Of a stretch of DNA of 64,000 nt, positions 23,861 to 35,620 are shown in pieces; position 1 is the first letter of the stretch, and each line of letters opens with the position of its first letter. The stretch is taken from NCBI GenBank assembly GCA_028023455.1, contig JAQFVV010006255.1, positions 6,182,501 through 6,246,500 of the forward strand. The letters run 5' to 3'. A program made the translations under genes and the position numbers. This stretch comes from Epiperipatus broadwayi (taxonomy: Eukaryota; Onychophora; Udeonychophora; Euonychophora; Peripatidae). The notes under the pieces are model-generated. The model searched no databases. It saw nothing but the letters and a program-made list of their open reading frames with translations, and had not been told where the DNA came from.

Positions 23861-24699
23861 AACTGATCTAATAGAATAGCATTAAACCAGAGCTGCCGTT
23901 TGATCATAATGTGCTATTACAGAGATACTTTAACTTAACTATAAAATTATTTGAAATTCCAGTATTACAAACAATTTTAAGTGCATATATATATATCGAT
24001 TTTAATTAGTTTTCAAACTTTCGAGAATTTATTTATTTAACTATGAATTGTTTTTAGATTTCGAGAGAAGATTAAGAAACAAATTGACAGGTTGAAATGG
24101 AAATTCCATCTAATTAATCAAAATGAGGTTTTTTTTTTTTTTTTCAAACTTTTTTTGGATGGGAATCGATCTACCTAATTCGTCATTTTCGACAATAGTC
24201 AAACTACTATAATTAAAGAATTCGAGACAAAAGAATTAATAAATTTTTAAAAATATTAGTATTATTTCTTCAATGAAAATTTCTCGTTACATTCTTAGTA
24301 AATATTTTCGAGATTTAATAACCGCTACAAATTTAATTAGAAAAGTTGTAACTAATAATTAAAGATCTTCCTTTAATTTGCTAGACAAATGCTAAAAATT
24401 TAAAAATATGAAGTGAATAATTTATTTTTATTAATATTAAACAATAAAAATGTATTTTTTTAAACTAAACAAATATCCGATAATACAGTTCTTTACTAGC
24501 GGTCATTCTAAACGCTAATTAACATTCTTCGCCTCGTTGGTCAAGATGATCAGATTAAAAAAGAATTAATTATTTTGTAGCTAATTTCGCGTTATTTTAA
24601 ATTAAAACATTTTATGAATAAATGTATGTTAATAATTATAACATTTTACTTTAATAACATCATTATTATTATTTCAACAATAATTAAAAAGAAATAAAT
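23861..24699. other. AT-rich spacer upstream of the NHE gene
   Basis: No gene seen. A T-rich run at 24128-24144. May hold distal promoter sequence of the exon at 24961. Confidence 0.4.
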
Positions 24700-24960
24700 A
24701 ATACAATTCTCTTCGGTATTTTTTACGCATGCGCAATACTTTCAGATGTAGAGTAAGTAGAATCCGATAGCTACCTGGAAAGAGTTCTCTCCCCATCGTT
24801 GAAAGAGAAAATGAATGACCTATGACCGAAATAAAAAATCACGTGGCAAAACTCCTATCATTATAATGCTTCTGTTATCACATGCTGGACCAAATAGAGT
24901 ATTAGTGAGTTGTTTAGGCTGTTTACCTGCATTTCTATCAATATGTTTTGAAAGCACACC
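24700..24960 (+). promoter_or_regulatory. Probable promoter / 5' untranslated region of the NHE gene
   Basis: Contains GCATGCGCA (24727-24735), resembling an NRF-1 site, and an E-box CACGTG (24840-24845). Composition is less AT-biased than the flanks. An in-frame TGA (24949-24951) lies just before the start codon, so the coding frame does not extend upstream. The transcription start cannot be placed from sequence alone. Confidence 0.45.
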
Positions 24961-25462
24961 ATGAGTATCGTCAGCACGTTTAACCATGCATGTACATTTT
25001 CCATGCTAGCAATCTTTTTTTTAGTTGTAACTCTAGTAATTTTTGATATATCTAATGCACAGAATATATCTTCTGATCGCAACCCTCGTGTTGGAAATGA
25101 AGCCACTACGGATTCCACGACAGCTATTATTCCTACTTCCTCTCCGGGAGAGAGTGCTACTTCTACTTTACGAGAATCAGCGACAGATCATGACACCAAA
25201 ACTCACGATACATCTGATAGTTCTACACAGGATTCCCCAGAAAATGAACCGAATCATGAATCCAGTTTAAGCCACGGATCAGATAGTCATGGGTCTAGTG
25301 TTAGCCACGGGCCGGCTAGTCATGCCGGCAATTCCACTGGACATAGTGAAGGACACGGAGGGGGACACCATGAGTACCAGGTAGCGAATTTTGATTTCGC
25401 ACATGTTGCTACACCTTACATTATTTCATTATGGATTCTTCTGGCTAGTGTGACCAAAATAG
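24961..25462 (+). CDS. Na+/H+ exchanger (SLC9A/NHE family), first coding exon
   Basis: Encodes the first 167 residues plus one base of the next codon. The ATG follows CACC (good context) and an in-frame TGA 12 bases upstream. Residues 1-33 are a signal peptide with a strong hydrophobic core (~14-29), likely cut after SNA. Residues ~34-110 are Ser/Thr/Asp-rich with one NIS glycosylation site; ~108-141 are His/Gly/Ser-rich with a second site (NST). The end (FDFAHVATPYIISLWILLASVTKIG) matches the start of the membrane domain of plasma-membrane NHEs of the NHE2/3/5 type, which exchange external Na+ for internal H+. The exon ends within the Gly codon at a GTAAGT donor. The remaining exchanger domains lie beyond the window; the subtype is not certain. 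Confidence 0.88.
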
Positions 25463-25468
25463 GTAAGT
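25459..25468 (+). promoter_or_regulatory. 5' splice site of NHE exon 1
   Basis: ATAG|GTAAGT: a perfect donor consensus, cut between 25462 and 25463, phase 1. Reading through gives one Lys and a stop, which supports splicing. Confidence 0.88.
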
Positions 25469-28440
25469 AGATTAATTAATATTTTTAATATAAGACTTAA
25501 ATTAATAGGAGGTGAATATGCAATAAGTAAAGCATCATTTTAAATTATGCGATTAAATTAGTATCCTGTCTGATGATTATAAATATGAATAAATTTATAA
25601 AATGTGTATTATTTTAATTCGGCAAATATATATTTGTAAAATGTTAATAGATTTTTATGTAAATGATATGAAACAAGCTAACGTTTATAAGTCATTAACA
25701 GAGTAGCATTACCTTTATTAAACATCGTTATGCTAAGTTATAAAACTTGTAACTATGGTGATAAATATTAAGTAATTTAAAAATTTGCTTTTGAAATTTA
25801 ATGTTAACTAGAGACGTATATGATTTCCTAGAAATTTGTACATATTAAAAATAGGTACGATCAAACATTATTAAATGTGACAGCTGGATTGTTGTGAATG
25901 TTTACCGGAAGCTGTAGTTTATTTACCGCTGCAAATAATGCTCCATTCTTATAAATTTATATTTCACAACATTACGTATTAATTCTTGTGAATATTTATA
26001 ATTCCTTATTACATTAATTATAATTTTAGAAGAAAAAAAAACTTGAATAACTGCTTAAAATTAGTCACTATTATTACAACTAACGTATACCATTAAAAAA
26101 AATGCGCTTCGATGGATTAAGAAATTTTACAGTAATCAAAAAGTAGATAAAAAAAAAAAGTGAAGTAATTTAACATAAACAGTGCATGAAGTTATTACAT
26201 AAAAACGGAAGTTTTAGTTATATCTGATGTTTAAAAAATGTATTATCTATAATATGGATTTTTTTTTTTTAGAATTTGGTAAATACTGTAGTCTGTCAAA
26301 ATTATAAAGATGCTAGCAAACATAACCGATTGTAAATATAAATCTGCCATAACTTGAAAATTACACTTGAGCTAAGTTGTTGAAAATATTAAGATGCGAA
26401 GATTGTTTAACATAAAAATTTACGTACTCAATTTATTATTAGAAACGAGCGCTGATAGAGAAAGCACTTTTTTTAAATAAATAAAAAATCTATAATATAC
26501 ATTAATCATTTATAACTATAAGTTATTACTGTAAAGTGAACTGTTTAAATCTTATGCAACTTTTTAATTTTCGATGATTCCAAGACAGCATGTTTATCTA
26601 AAATTTTCATGAGATTTAAGATAAATTGAGGCCGAATTTATGTAATAAAGTCATTTTTAATGTATCTTCTAGGAGTTTTTATAAGTTCTCGGATTAATGT
26701 GTATTTACGTGAATATATATTTATCAAGAATATATATTTTTTATGTATGCTTATAAAAATAATAGTCTCAAGTCAATTTTAAATTTTCACTCTTTTCTCT
26801 TCCCCTATTGGATTTATTTCATCTAAAAAAAAAAAAAAAAAGGCTAATTAATTTTAATATATTCCTTGCTTGAAGGCATTCTGAATTTGATAGGCAACTG
26901 AGTATTATGACCAAGCATGAACACTTCATCATTGCTGAAAATCGTTTGCTGTTTTTTATCTTCTCTTTAACAGTTTATTCTAATATATCAATTTTAGAAC
27001 TACATCATAAACTTTAACGAATTCATTAAATCATTAAGATGTATATATCTATTTTAAAAGTATATATACATTGTAATGATGTAAGGGATTTAATTAGTTT
27101 GTAAAATATATTCAGATTTAGGATGACAAACAATGGCAAATTGCCTTTGATGATGATCAAGTTTTAGTTCCCAGTCTGCCTTTTGGATAAAAAAACTTAA
27201 TATATATTATTAGGTAATATTTTCTGAAATATAAAAAATAGTGAAATATAGAATAATTTAATCACAAAAGTAGCAAATATTTTAGCTTTAATTTAAACTA
27301 TTATGACATTGAATAAGCTAGATTTTATGGATTCTTGAAAACAAAGAAATATAATCTGAAAAAAAAAATGCAGTCAAGAATTTAATTTCAGCATTGCTGG
27401 CAAGTTGCAAAACAAAGAAAATATTAATACTTACACAAACATTAGCATCAAAAATGGTGAAGGTATTTGAATGAAATAAATGAAGTGATAGTTGCAGAAC
27501 TTGAATATAAAGATTGTTTAGAAATGACTCATAGATACAATTAAAGTCATCTGCTAAAGTAACTATACTTTGTTTTAGCATATAATTGCTGAAAAAGTTG
27601 AAGTTGTGGTTACATAATCTTAATAACAACATTGTTTAAAAATGATTCATAAAAGTAATTAAAGTTACCAGCTAAAGTTGTTATATTTGACACTTGTATT
27701 TCATGTGGGAATGGCAAATATTTCTTGCTATTGAGAATTTAGTAGATATTGAGAATATGAGTGAAAAATACGACAGTTGAGTTGGTGTTAATAATGTGAT
27801 TAGCAACTGTTTTATAGAAAGATATGTAATATATTGAATGGCCATATTCTAGGCTAGTTTATAGATTAGTTTGATCTCTAACACAGAATCTTTTCTAAAA
27901 ACATCAAGAATACATTGATGCATTAATGATTAGCTCAATATTAATTGAGAATTAATGCATATTTTGTCTGGAGTTGATTCTCATGCCCATTTATTTTATT
28001 TTATTTTTGTTTTGTCTCAGTAATATATCAGAAAATTATGAGTGATTTAGAAGTCCAGTAAGGTTGTAACTAATTATCAGTCTTGGGTATATTTAATTCT
28101 AACTATATTATATTTCAACTTCATCACTCCTGAAATATTTGGGCAATGGCAGTATCTACTTCAAACTCATTCTCTTTTGTGCTCAAAACTATGGACACAT
28201 TACACACACACACACCCACACCCACCCACACACACATATATATATCACTTAAGGCAAAGCCATGTATTTTTACAAAAAAATAGAGCTATATATTTAACTT
28301 AACTCTCACTAATAAAAATATTATATCTAGTAAATGCCCCATGAACAAAAGCAATGTGCTATTCTAAATCAACCATAATTAAAAAAATAGGAATTAAACA
28401 TTTATATATATAGAAGACAATAAAATTTTCTTAAAATTGT
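25463..28440 (+). other. Presumed start of NHE intron 1
   Basis: AT-rich with no coding signal. No exon resembling the next NHE membrane segments is found here or anywhere downstream in the window, so the intron probably runs past 64000. Contains a poly-A run (26826-26842). Confidence 0.6.
27510..27690 (+). repeat. Diverged ~117-bp tandem duplication
   Basis: A segment with GATTGTTTAGAAATGA (~27512) then TTAAAGTCAT..GCTAAAGT recurs from ~27630 with substitutions. Confidence 0.6.
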
Positions 28441-28449
28441 AACTCTAAA

Positions 28450-28601
28450 TACAATTTATACAAACTACTTTAAAAAACTTTTTAGCAAAACTCTTTAATT
28501 GTATATATATACATACACCTATGTTTCGACTGTATGTATATATGTATAAATAAAGAGTTTTGTTAAAAAGTGTTTGAAGTGGTTTGTATAAATTGTATTT
28601 A
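28450..28601. repeat. Foldback repeat, PLE-end-like
   Basis: Arms 28450-28498 and 28550-28601 are imperfect reverse complements (TACAATTTATACAAAC and its complement). The loop holds CAGTCGAAACATAGG on the minus strand, similar to the GAAA-containing terminal sequence of the PLE copies. Likely a paired PLE terminal fragment. Confidence 0.6.
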
Positions 28602-30044
28602 TAGGATATTACAACAAAATAAAGAAAAGTGTGATTTTGGTAATATTTCTGAAGAAGTGTAACTTTTTTGCAAATACACAATATAAATATGCATATAGTT
28701 ATTAATTAACTTGAAATAAATTTTATATTACATATGAAAAATCTCCCATAAAGATTATATATATTTTTTCAACAGCCAAAAACATCTGAATACCCTTTGA
28801 TTATACAAATTAACATTCTTAGGTCTTTTTCCTGAAGGTTGATCCCTGATATTATGGTCCTGTTTGAAGAGTAGGCTAGTAGGCAATAATGTAGATGAGA
28901 GAGATAGCATGGGAACTCTTTGTAAATTGTTCATCACAAAATACTTGACAAGAAAGTAATAATAAACTTGACAGGTAATTTATATAGTTTAAATAAATTG
29001 AAGATAGTTCATAACTAACACTAGACTTCTGAGAATAATTTTCAGTTATAGAAAGTATGATTGGCAGTTTTTTAACATTACAAACATCATTAGTTGATTG
29101 AGGCAAAACCCCATTAATTCTTTACTGTTGAACTGTTGCTTATTAATGGTTTCTTGATGTAACCTAATGATAGAAGAAATAATTTGAAGGTGCATATTTC
29201 AAACAAAGTTTTTTTTTAGCCAAGCATTATTTGATTAATTATGACAGTATGTGGAAAAAAAAAATTAACTTGATTTATAAACTTCCAATTATGTCAGTCA
29301 TATCCAGATTACAGTTTTTGCACAATAGAACCTTATAGTTTAGTCTAAATAATATTTTCAGTCAACACACTACCTGTTATAAAAGTCTGGACTTTTTTTA
29401 AAATGCCATAGAATATTTTTTTTTCTTTTTAAATAAAAAAATAAGCCTTTTTTTTTGTTATATAATTTTTAAATCCTATATCCTATAATTATCTCACACA
29501 TATGTAAAATCAACTTTTTTCATGCTGCATTCATAATAATAAATCCTGTATTATATTCAAATTCTATTCTAAATATTTGCCTAGTTAATTAAGTAGGTTA
29601 CTTTGACCTGCTTTTTATGCTTATGAAGGCAAAATGTTGTAGCTTTCTCCAAAGTGTGTGTGTGTGGGGGGGGAGGGTGTTTGCAAGATAGAATGTCATA
29701 TTAAAAATTACAACTATGGCATTTTGCTATCACATCCTTCCCCGACCCATTGGAGAAAGGTGTGGCATTGTGCCATCACAGCAGGTTTAATATTTAAGTA
29801 CCTTAAGTAGATTTGCACACATATTTCCAATTCACATTTGCATGTATGTAAAATATACATTTGCAATAAATAAATAAAAATACAATTTTAGTGTAACAAA
29901 AATAAATATTAATACATTTTTAGTTTAAAAATAAAAATAGTCATTTGCCAGATCAATGAATTCAATTAATTTAAATGATAATTTACACCCCTCTTATTTT
30001 TTTTCTAAAAAAATCAAGCACAACTAATCACTCAGAAGATAAAA
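28602..30044. other. Intronic, nothing recognised
   Basis: AT-rich; a GT-rich patch at 29653-29680. Short open frames look random. Confidence 0.4.
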
Positions 30045-30440
30045 ATGGCTGTTGTATCATAAATCTTATTAAATTTATATAAAGCACTCTGAAACAGAAA
30101 AATGATTGCTTCCATATTGTAAAATTTATTAAATTTACGAATTTAAATATTGTCTTTTGGTTAAATATATTTTTTTTTGTAATAGCTTGTGGCTTCACTG
30201 TATATAGTTATATTCTCCAAATTAAAAATATATGGGCTGAAAAACTACATCAGATTAAAAAATCTATGTAAATGAAGATTACAAAGTAATTCTCTTTGAT
30301 AAAAAGTCAAAATACATAGAATTCTGTCATACTAAATAAAAATCAAAAATCAAACTATCTATATCAATTACTGCAATAAAAAAATTGAATGTTTTATTTT
30401 GATTTTCATGAATGTAAAAACTACCTGTTTTTAAATCAAT
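30045..30440 (+). repeat. Interspersed repeat family D, arm 1
   Basis: Matches the reverse complement of 33845-34215 through several blocks, for example GATAAAAAGTCA..ATACATAGAATTCTGT and TTGAATGTTTTATTTTGAT. The internal phrase GTGGCTTCACTGTA also occurs near 41810 and, inverted, near 40630, so it is a multi-copy element. Confidence 0.75.
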
Positions 30441-32688
30441 TTGTACTCCCTGCTATTCTTCAAATAAATTTTTTTTATTTATATATATGATAATCTATAT
30501 ATACAATATATATTCTTAAATGTCTTCATTTCCAGTATTTATATTTTATTTATAAACACAAAAAGTGTAAAAAGTTCATTGATGCTTATAAAGTAGTTCA
30601 AAATATTGAGATACTAGAATAAATTATACTATAAGAATTGGAAGCAATGATAAACCATATTGCTGATGGACCACTATTATCCTTTGGTATAGTATTATAA
30701 TGTCTGGTAACATTTTAACCAGGCAAATTTTACTTATAAACATATAATTGTTTTAGTATACTTATATAAAATATTTTTGCTACCCTAAAAGAATAAGTAT
30801 TGACAAAAAAAATCATATATACATTTTTAATCCAAGACAGGTATTAGTAATGAAGAATTGGTACTTATGTATTAGTCTGGTGGTGAGGTTTTACATATGT
30901 ATTAGTCTGGCAATATTTATTTGGAAAAATGATGACAACTTTCTTTACAGAAATGATGCAGACATCTAGTAACATGCATTTACATTTTTTGTGAGAAATT
31001 ATCTTCCACCATCCAAACTTATAAAGTTTTTTTATTTTGAAAAATAACTACCTATAACTTTATTTAGTGGAAATGAAACAAACACACATTCACATTTTTT
31101 GCTAGAAGTGATCGTTCAACAAGTAAACTTTTAACACTCTAAATTTATTACAAATGGTAACCAAACCAATATATATATATATATTTAATCATAAAATTCT
31201 ATCCATTTACAAAATGTTGTTTCTTAACATCACTGTTCTGAACTGAACTTTCTTATCTTGAACCATATTCCATTACAAATGGCTACTCTCTTTCAAGAAT
31301 CATGAATGAAACACCATCATTGCTTGGTTATAAAATTAGCAGCAAAACCAACATTTTGACTAATGACCTTTTCATTGAAATATCTAATATTCATTCATAA
31401 AATTAATTCATTTCCTTTTTAGAAGATTGTAAATGTGTTTAATTTAGTCTTTATATATATATTTGTTTGTGTTGGTAACTTTCATCACCACAGACTAATA
31501 TGTAAGTACTGAAAAATTTAATTATGGATTGGTTGTTAAGGAAAACAAAATGTTTATATTATTATATAATGAACTGAACTAAAAAACAATTTATATACTG
31601 TACATTATTGAATTTTTACATTTAATTTTGATAAATTTATTTTGTAAGTTCATGGGTCCCCTCGTACTGTATGTGTTTGATTCCATATAAGCATATTACA
31701 AGTATATATCAATATATATTTATTTTAATATCTTTTCTATATATAATGACATTTAGACTGCCATTTTTCAAGCTAACACATGTTCTATCTATTGTATTAA
31801 TTTTTTTTTTCAAATATTTTCAGTAAGAATTTTCCATAAAACGTTTTCAGATGTAATAATGCTATATATGGTGCAAAAACTTGAAAAAACATAAAAAGAA
31901 AGGAGAAATGAAATTAGGTTTTAGAAATGTGGGTTTTGTGAGAATTAATATTAACATATAAATTAGAAGAGTAAAGTTAGGGATATAAAGAATAGATAAA
32001 AATAAATTATTTATTGAGAAAATATTAAAAATGAAAATAAGAATAGGATTAGACAAGAAATTAGAGATACAAATTGTGAAGAATAAATTGAAAGGACTAT
32101 AAAAAATCTTTTGTTAGTATTTTTCTTGATCTCTTTCTCCATACTACTATTACTCACAAGTATTATGCATGCTTTTTAACTTATGATACCCATACATACC
32201 TGTTTAATTGACAATTGTCTTCATTTATGACCCATCTTTTTTCATTTTAGAAATTTTGCATTGTTTAAGGCATTTTTATGTGGATATATATTATATCCCC
32301 CTATTCTTTGCTTTATTTTTTAATTATTTTTTTATGATGTTTATAGACTCTCGGTCTGATCATTTAGACATTTTTTTTCTTAAATATTTTTTTTTCTTTA
32401 GTTATTGCCAATTTTATCTCAATTTCTTACTTCTAGTAATCTTTAATTGTAGACTGGATTATATGTATTAAAATGAAGAATTATTTGATTATATATATAT
32501 AGATCTTTGACATAACTTTCTAATAATAATATTTCCGTTTTTTTCTACTCATTAAGAAAACAGATCAATGTCATTTACAATTTTCTAATATTTTTTTTTA
32601 TTCTCAATTTATTTTTCTGACTATTAGTAATAAATAATTACATAGCCATTTTTTCAAATTTGAACTTATCAAATTTTCTAAAACAGTA
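30441..32688. other. Intronic, AT-rich, no gene supported
   Basis: Contains a small local duplication near 30965-31110 (two similar ACATTCACATTTTTTG-type phrases) and (AT)n tracts. Open frames at 31862-32056 (minus) and 32208-32471 (plus) are low-complexity and Phe/Ile-rich without recognisable domains. Confidence 0.4.
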
Positions 32689-32746
32689 ATATTACATTCA
32701 AATATCAGCCTTTCAAGCTTGAAAGGCTGATATTTGAATGTAATAT
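32689..32746. repeat. Perfect 58-bp palindrome
   Basis: The sequence equals its own reverse complement over 58 bases with no spacer, centred on AAGCTT (32715-32720). It would form a perfect 29-bp cruciform or RNA hairpin. No flanking element ends are evident. Confidence 0.93.
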
Positions 32747-33034
32747 AATTGTAAACACGGAGCTAGATAAAATAATTGCTTAAAACAGTAATAATATTTT
32801 TTAAATACTACAAGTATAGTATATATACCTAAGCTAGATATTGTATTTATATATTGGACTATTTTCATAATCTAATATAAAGTATTGAATGTCTTCAGAA
32901 AAATTTAACTTTATTTAAATTTTCAAAGTACATTCAACTATTAATAATAGCACACAAGTTAGTATACACGCAATGTTTCCAGAGGTATTATTTCTCTTCT
33001 CTTCATATGTTGCTGACCTGACTAGTGAAAGTAC

Positions 33035-33115
33035 TAGCATGGGAATCAAACCTGGACCCTTAGATTCTTGAATATTGAATTTTAAGATAATGCTCTAACC
33101 AAATGAGCCATCCTC
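33035..33115 (-). mobile_element. tRNA-derived SINE head
   Basis: On the minus strand: A-box-like TGGCTCATTTGGTTAGAGCA (33110-33091) and B-box-like GGTTTGATTCC (33052-33042), spaced as in tRNA genes with an expanded anticodon region. It does not fold as a functional tRNA; it fits a tRNA-derived SINE promoter. Confidence 0.72.
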
Positions 33116-33844
33116 CCAAAGGCTATAGTCAGTAGAAATTTCATATAATAATCTACGAGGTTCTTCCCAATTTCTCCACTTTTTCAGGAAAACATTAACT
33201 CCTTTCAGTCATCCATTCCATTTTATACAACTGATACACATGACCACATACATGTGAAAAAATAAATGAGCTCCAATCTACATATTTTGTGCTGAATCTG
33301 CACTCATAATTTAGTCTGATCATTATCTCTCACACACATATATAATTAGTGCTTGGTTCATATTAAGATACAAAATCTTCAAACTTTAATAAACAGGCTT
33401 CAATCTTCTCCATTCTCTAACTCTTCTGCCATCCATATCATTAAAAATCTGACAATGGTATGTTCAAAACCCTTGTTTGCCATTTTTTTGTTGTTGTTGT
33501 CATACCCATGTTGATCATAAAGTCATTTTGACCCCATGAAAAGTACTTTTTTATCTATACTAAAAATATTCATGATATTTATTGTTTATTAATACATGAA
33601 TAATTGACACAAAATTATGCATTTGCCATATTTCTTATTAAAGTTACAGAAAATCTATAGTAAATAAAAATAATATCATTAAAAACAGAATTTATGACTT
33701 TAATTTTAATTTTAAATATATAAATATTCAGACATAAATGGATAGAAAAAATTAAGAATATATAATTATTGAATTGAGAAGAAAAAATAAATGAAGTTCT
33801 GAGGCAAGAAATTCAGAAAAATAAAATAAAAACAATTGTTGAAG

Positions 33845-34215
33845 AATAAATTGATTAAAAAATAGGTAGTTTTACATTCATAAAGATCAAAATAAAACAT
33901 TCAATTTTTTTTATTGCTGTAACTGACATTGATAATTTGTTTTCTTTTATTAGTATAACAGAATCCTATGTATTCTGACTTTTTATCAAAGAATTACATC
34001 ATAATCTTCACTTACATAGATTTTTAAAAAAAATCTTAATTCATTGATATACATAAGATATTAACAAAAAAAAATGTAAATAAACTAAAAAAAAGTATAT
34101 ATATATATAAATAAAATTCAAAATTTAATAAATCATTTTTCTATTTCAAAGTACTTTACATGATCACATTTAAAAAACAAATTAATACATTTTATGATGC
34201 CATTTTTGTACACGA
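33845..34215 (-). repeat. Interspersed repeat family D, arm 2 (inverted)
   Basis: Reverse-complement partner of 30045-30440, about 3.4 kb away, with matching order of blocks and scattered changes. Confidence 0.75.
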
Positions 34216-34689
34216 TCATATTTATTAATAATGTTTATCAACTTATTTTAAAAGTACATACATTTTATTCTTCACTTTGATGTAATATAGTACTTCACAT
34301 AATAAAATGATTTCTAAGTGTAAAATTAAATGTTTATGAAATTAAAAAAATATATTTTTCAATTATTACTTTAGTAATGACAGAAAAAGGTCTTGCCAAA
34401 TGTTATTTAATTCCAACATAATCAAAATCTGAAATGGGTAATGATAAGTAAGGATGACTATATTGATTCTGAAATGGATGAAGATTTAAAAACATCAAAA
34501 TAAATAGAAATGCTTTCATCTGCTGATAATGAGACTACTATTATGTATCCACAGGAAAACGTTATTGAAAAAAAAGGATATGACCCAGATTTATTTAATT
34601 GCCATGAAAATCTGATGATTTGCTTTTTATTTTATTTTAAAAAATAAAGATATTGAGCAGTAAGATTTTATATTTATTTTTAGAATGAA
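34216..34689. other. Intronic, nothing recognised
   Basis: AT-rich sequence before the PLE terminal fragment; no supported feature. Confidence 0.4.
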
Positions 34690-35185
34690 TGTATATATAT
34701 ATACACCAAACTTCTTTTTAAAACTTGTTTTTTATATGACTATTATAAAAATAAAATAACATACCAACAGTTCAACTATTTTATAATATAGTCTTTTTCA
34801 AGGAACACTAAAAAATAAAAAATACAAATATATAATAATAAATATTAAATATCACATATTCCAAACAAATCCAAAAACATTAAAAAAATACTAAAAATTA
34901 TCTTTACCTCAACACCTTTTCTATTACAAACAATCTCAAAACTGTATCTAATTTTTTATAGTTATATACCCATCCAAAAATACTCTAAAAACATTTAATT
35001 AACAAATCTATTATTTTTTTTTGTATTAGCATTCTATTTAATCCAGGTTTAATTTCACTAATATAAATTCCTTCCTTTATTATTCTTTCATGGTATGACT
35101 TTATACATTCTAAAGGCTTTATTTCAAAATCTTTATATTTAAATTTATTCATTTGATTATAAATAGAATTTTTATCACTTAAATG

Positions 35186-35620
35186 CTGTTTTTATTAAAA
35201 GGATGAGTGTTTTGAAAAAATTAATAAAGATAAGAGTATGTTAATGAATAAAAAAATTAATAAAATATTAACAGTAATGAATGAAAAAGATTATATGGAA
35301 AAATCAGATATGTATAAATTAAGAATGGATATAAAATGTGCAAAAATTTATGGATTATCTAAAATTCATAAACCAGGAGTTCCAATGAGACTAATTATTA
35401 GAAGTTGTAATACTTATTATGAAAATATTTCAAGGTGGATTTATAGAAATATTTTTTAAAAATATATATCATTATATGATAAAAATTGTGTTAATAATTC
35501 TACACAATTTATTAATAAATTAAGGATTTTTTTAGATAATAAAATTTTTAAAAATTCATTTTTTGTAAAACTAGATATAGTTAATATGTACACTAACATT
35601 GATCCAGAGGTTGCTATATA
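35186..35620 (+). pseudogene. PLE reverse transcriptase, N-terminal part
   Basis: Encodes KIYGLSKIHKPGVPMRLIIRSCNTYYENISRW (35340-35440), the signature YG.PKIHKP.VPLRPI motif of PLE RTs, then after a stop at 35457 KLDIVNMYTNIDPEVAI (35569-35619), the first catalytic Asp block (motif A). The open part is 35238-35459. The frame is cut by the insertion that starts in an (AT)n run at 35616. Confidence 0.85.

Noticed and set aside
33035-33115. A functional tRNA gene
   Set aside because: A and B boxes are present, but the arms do not form a full cloverleaf and the anticodon region is expanded.
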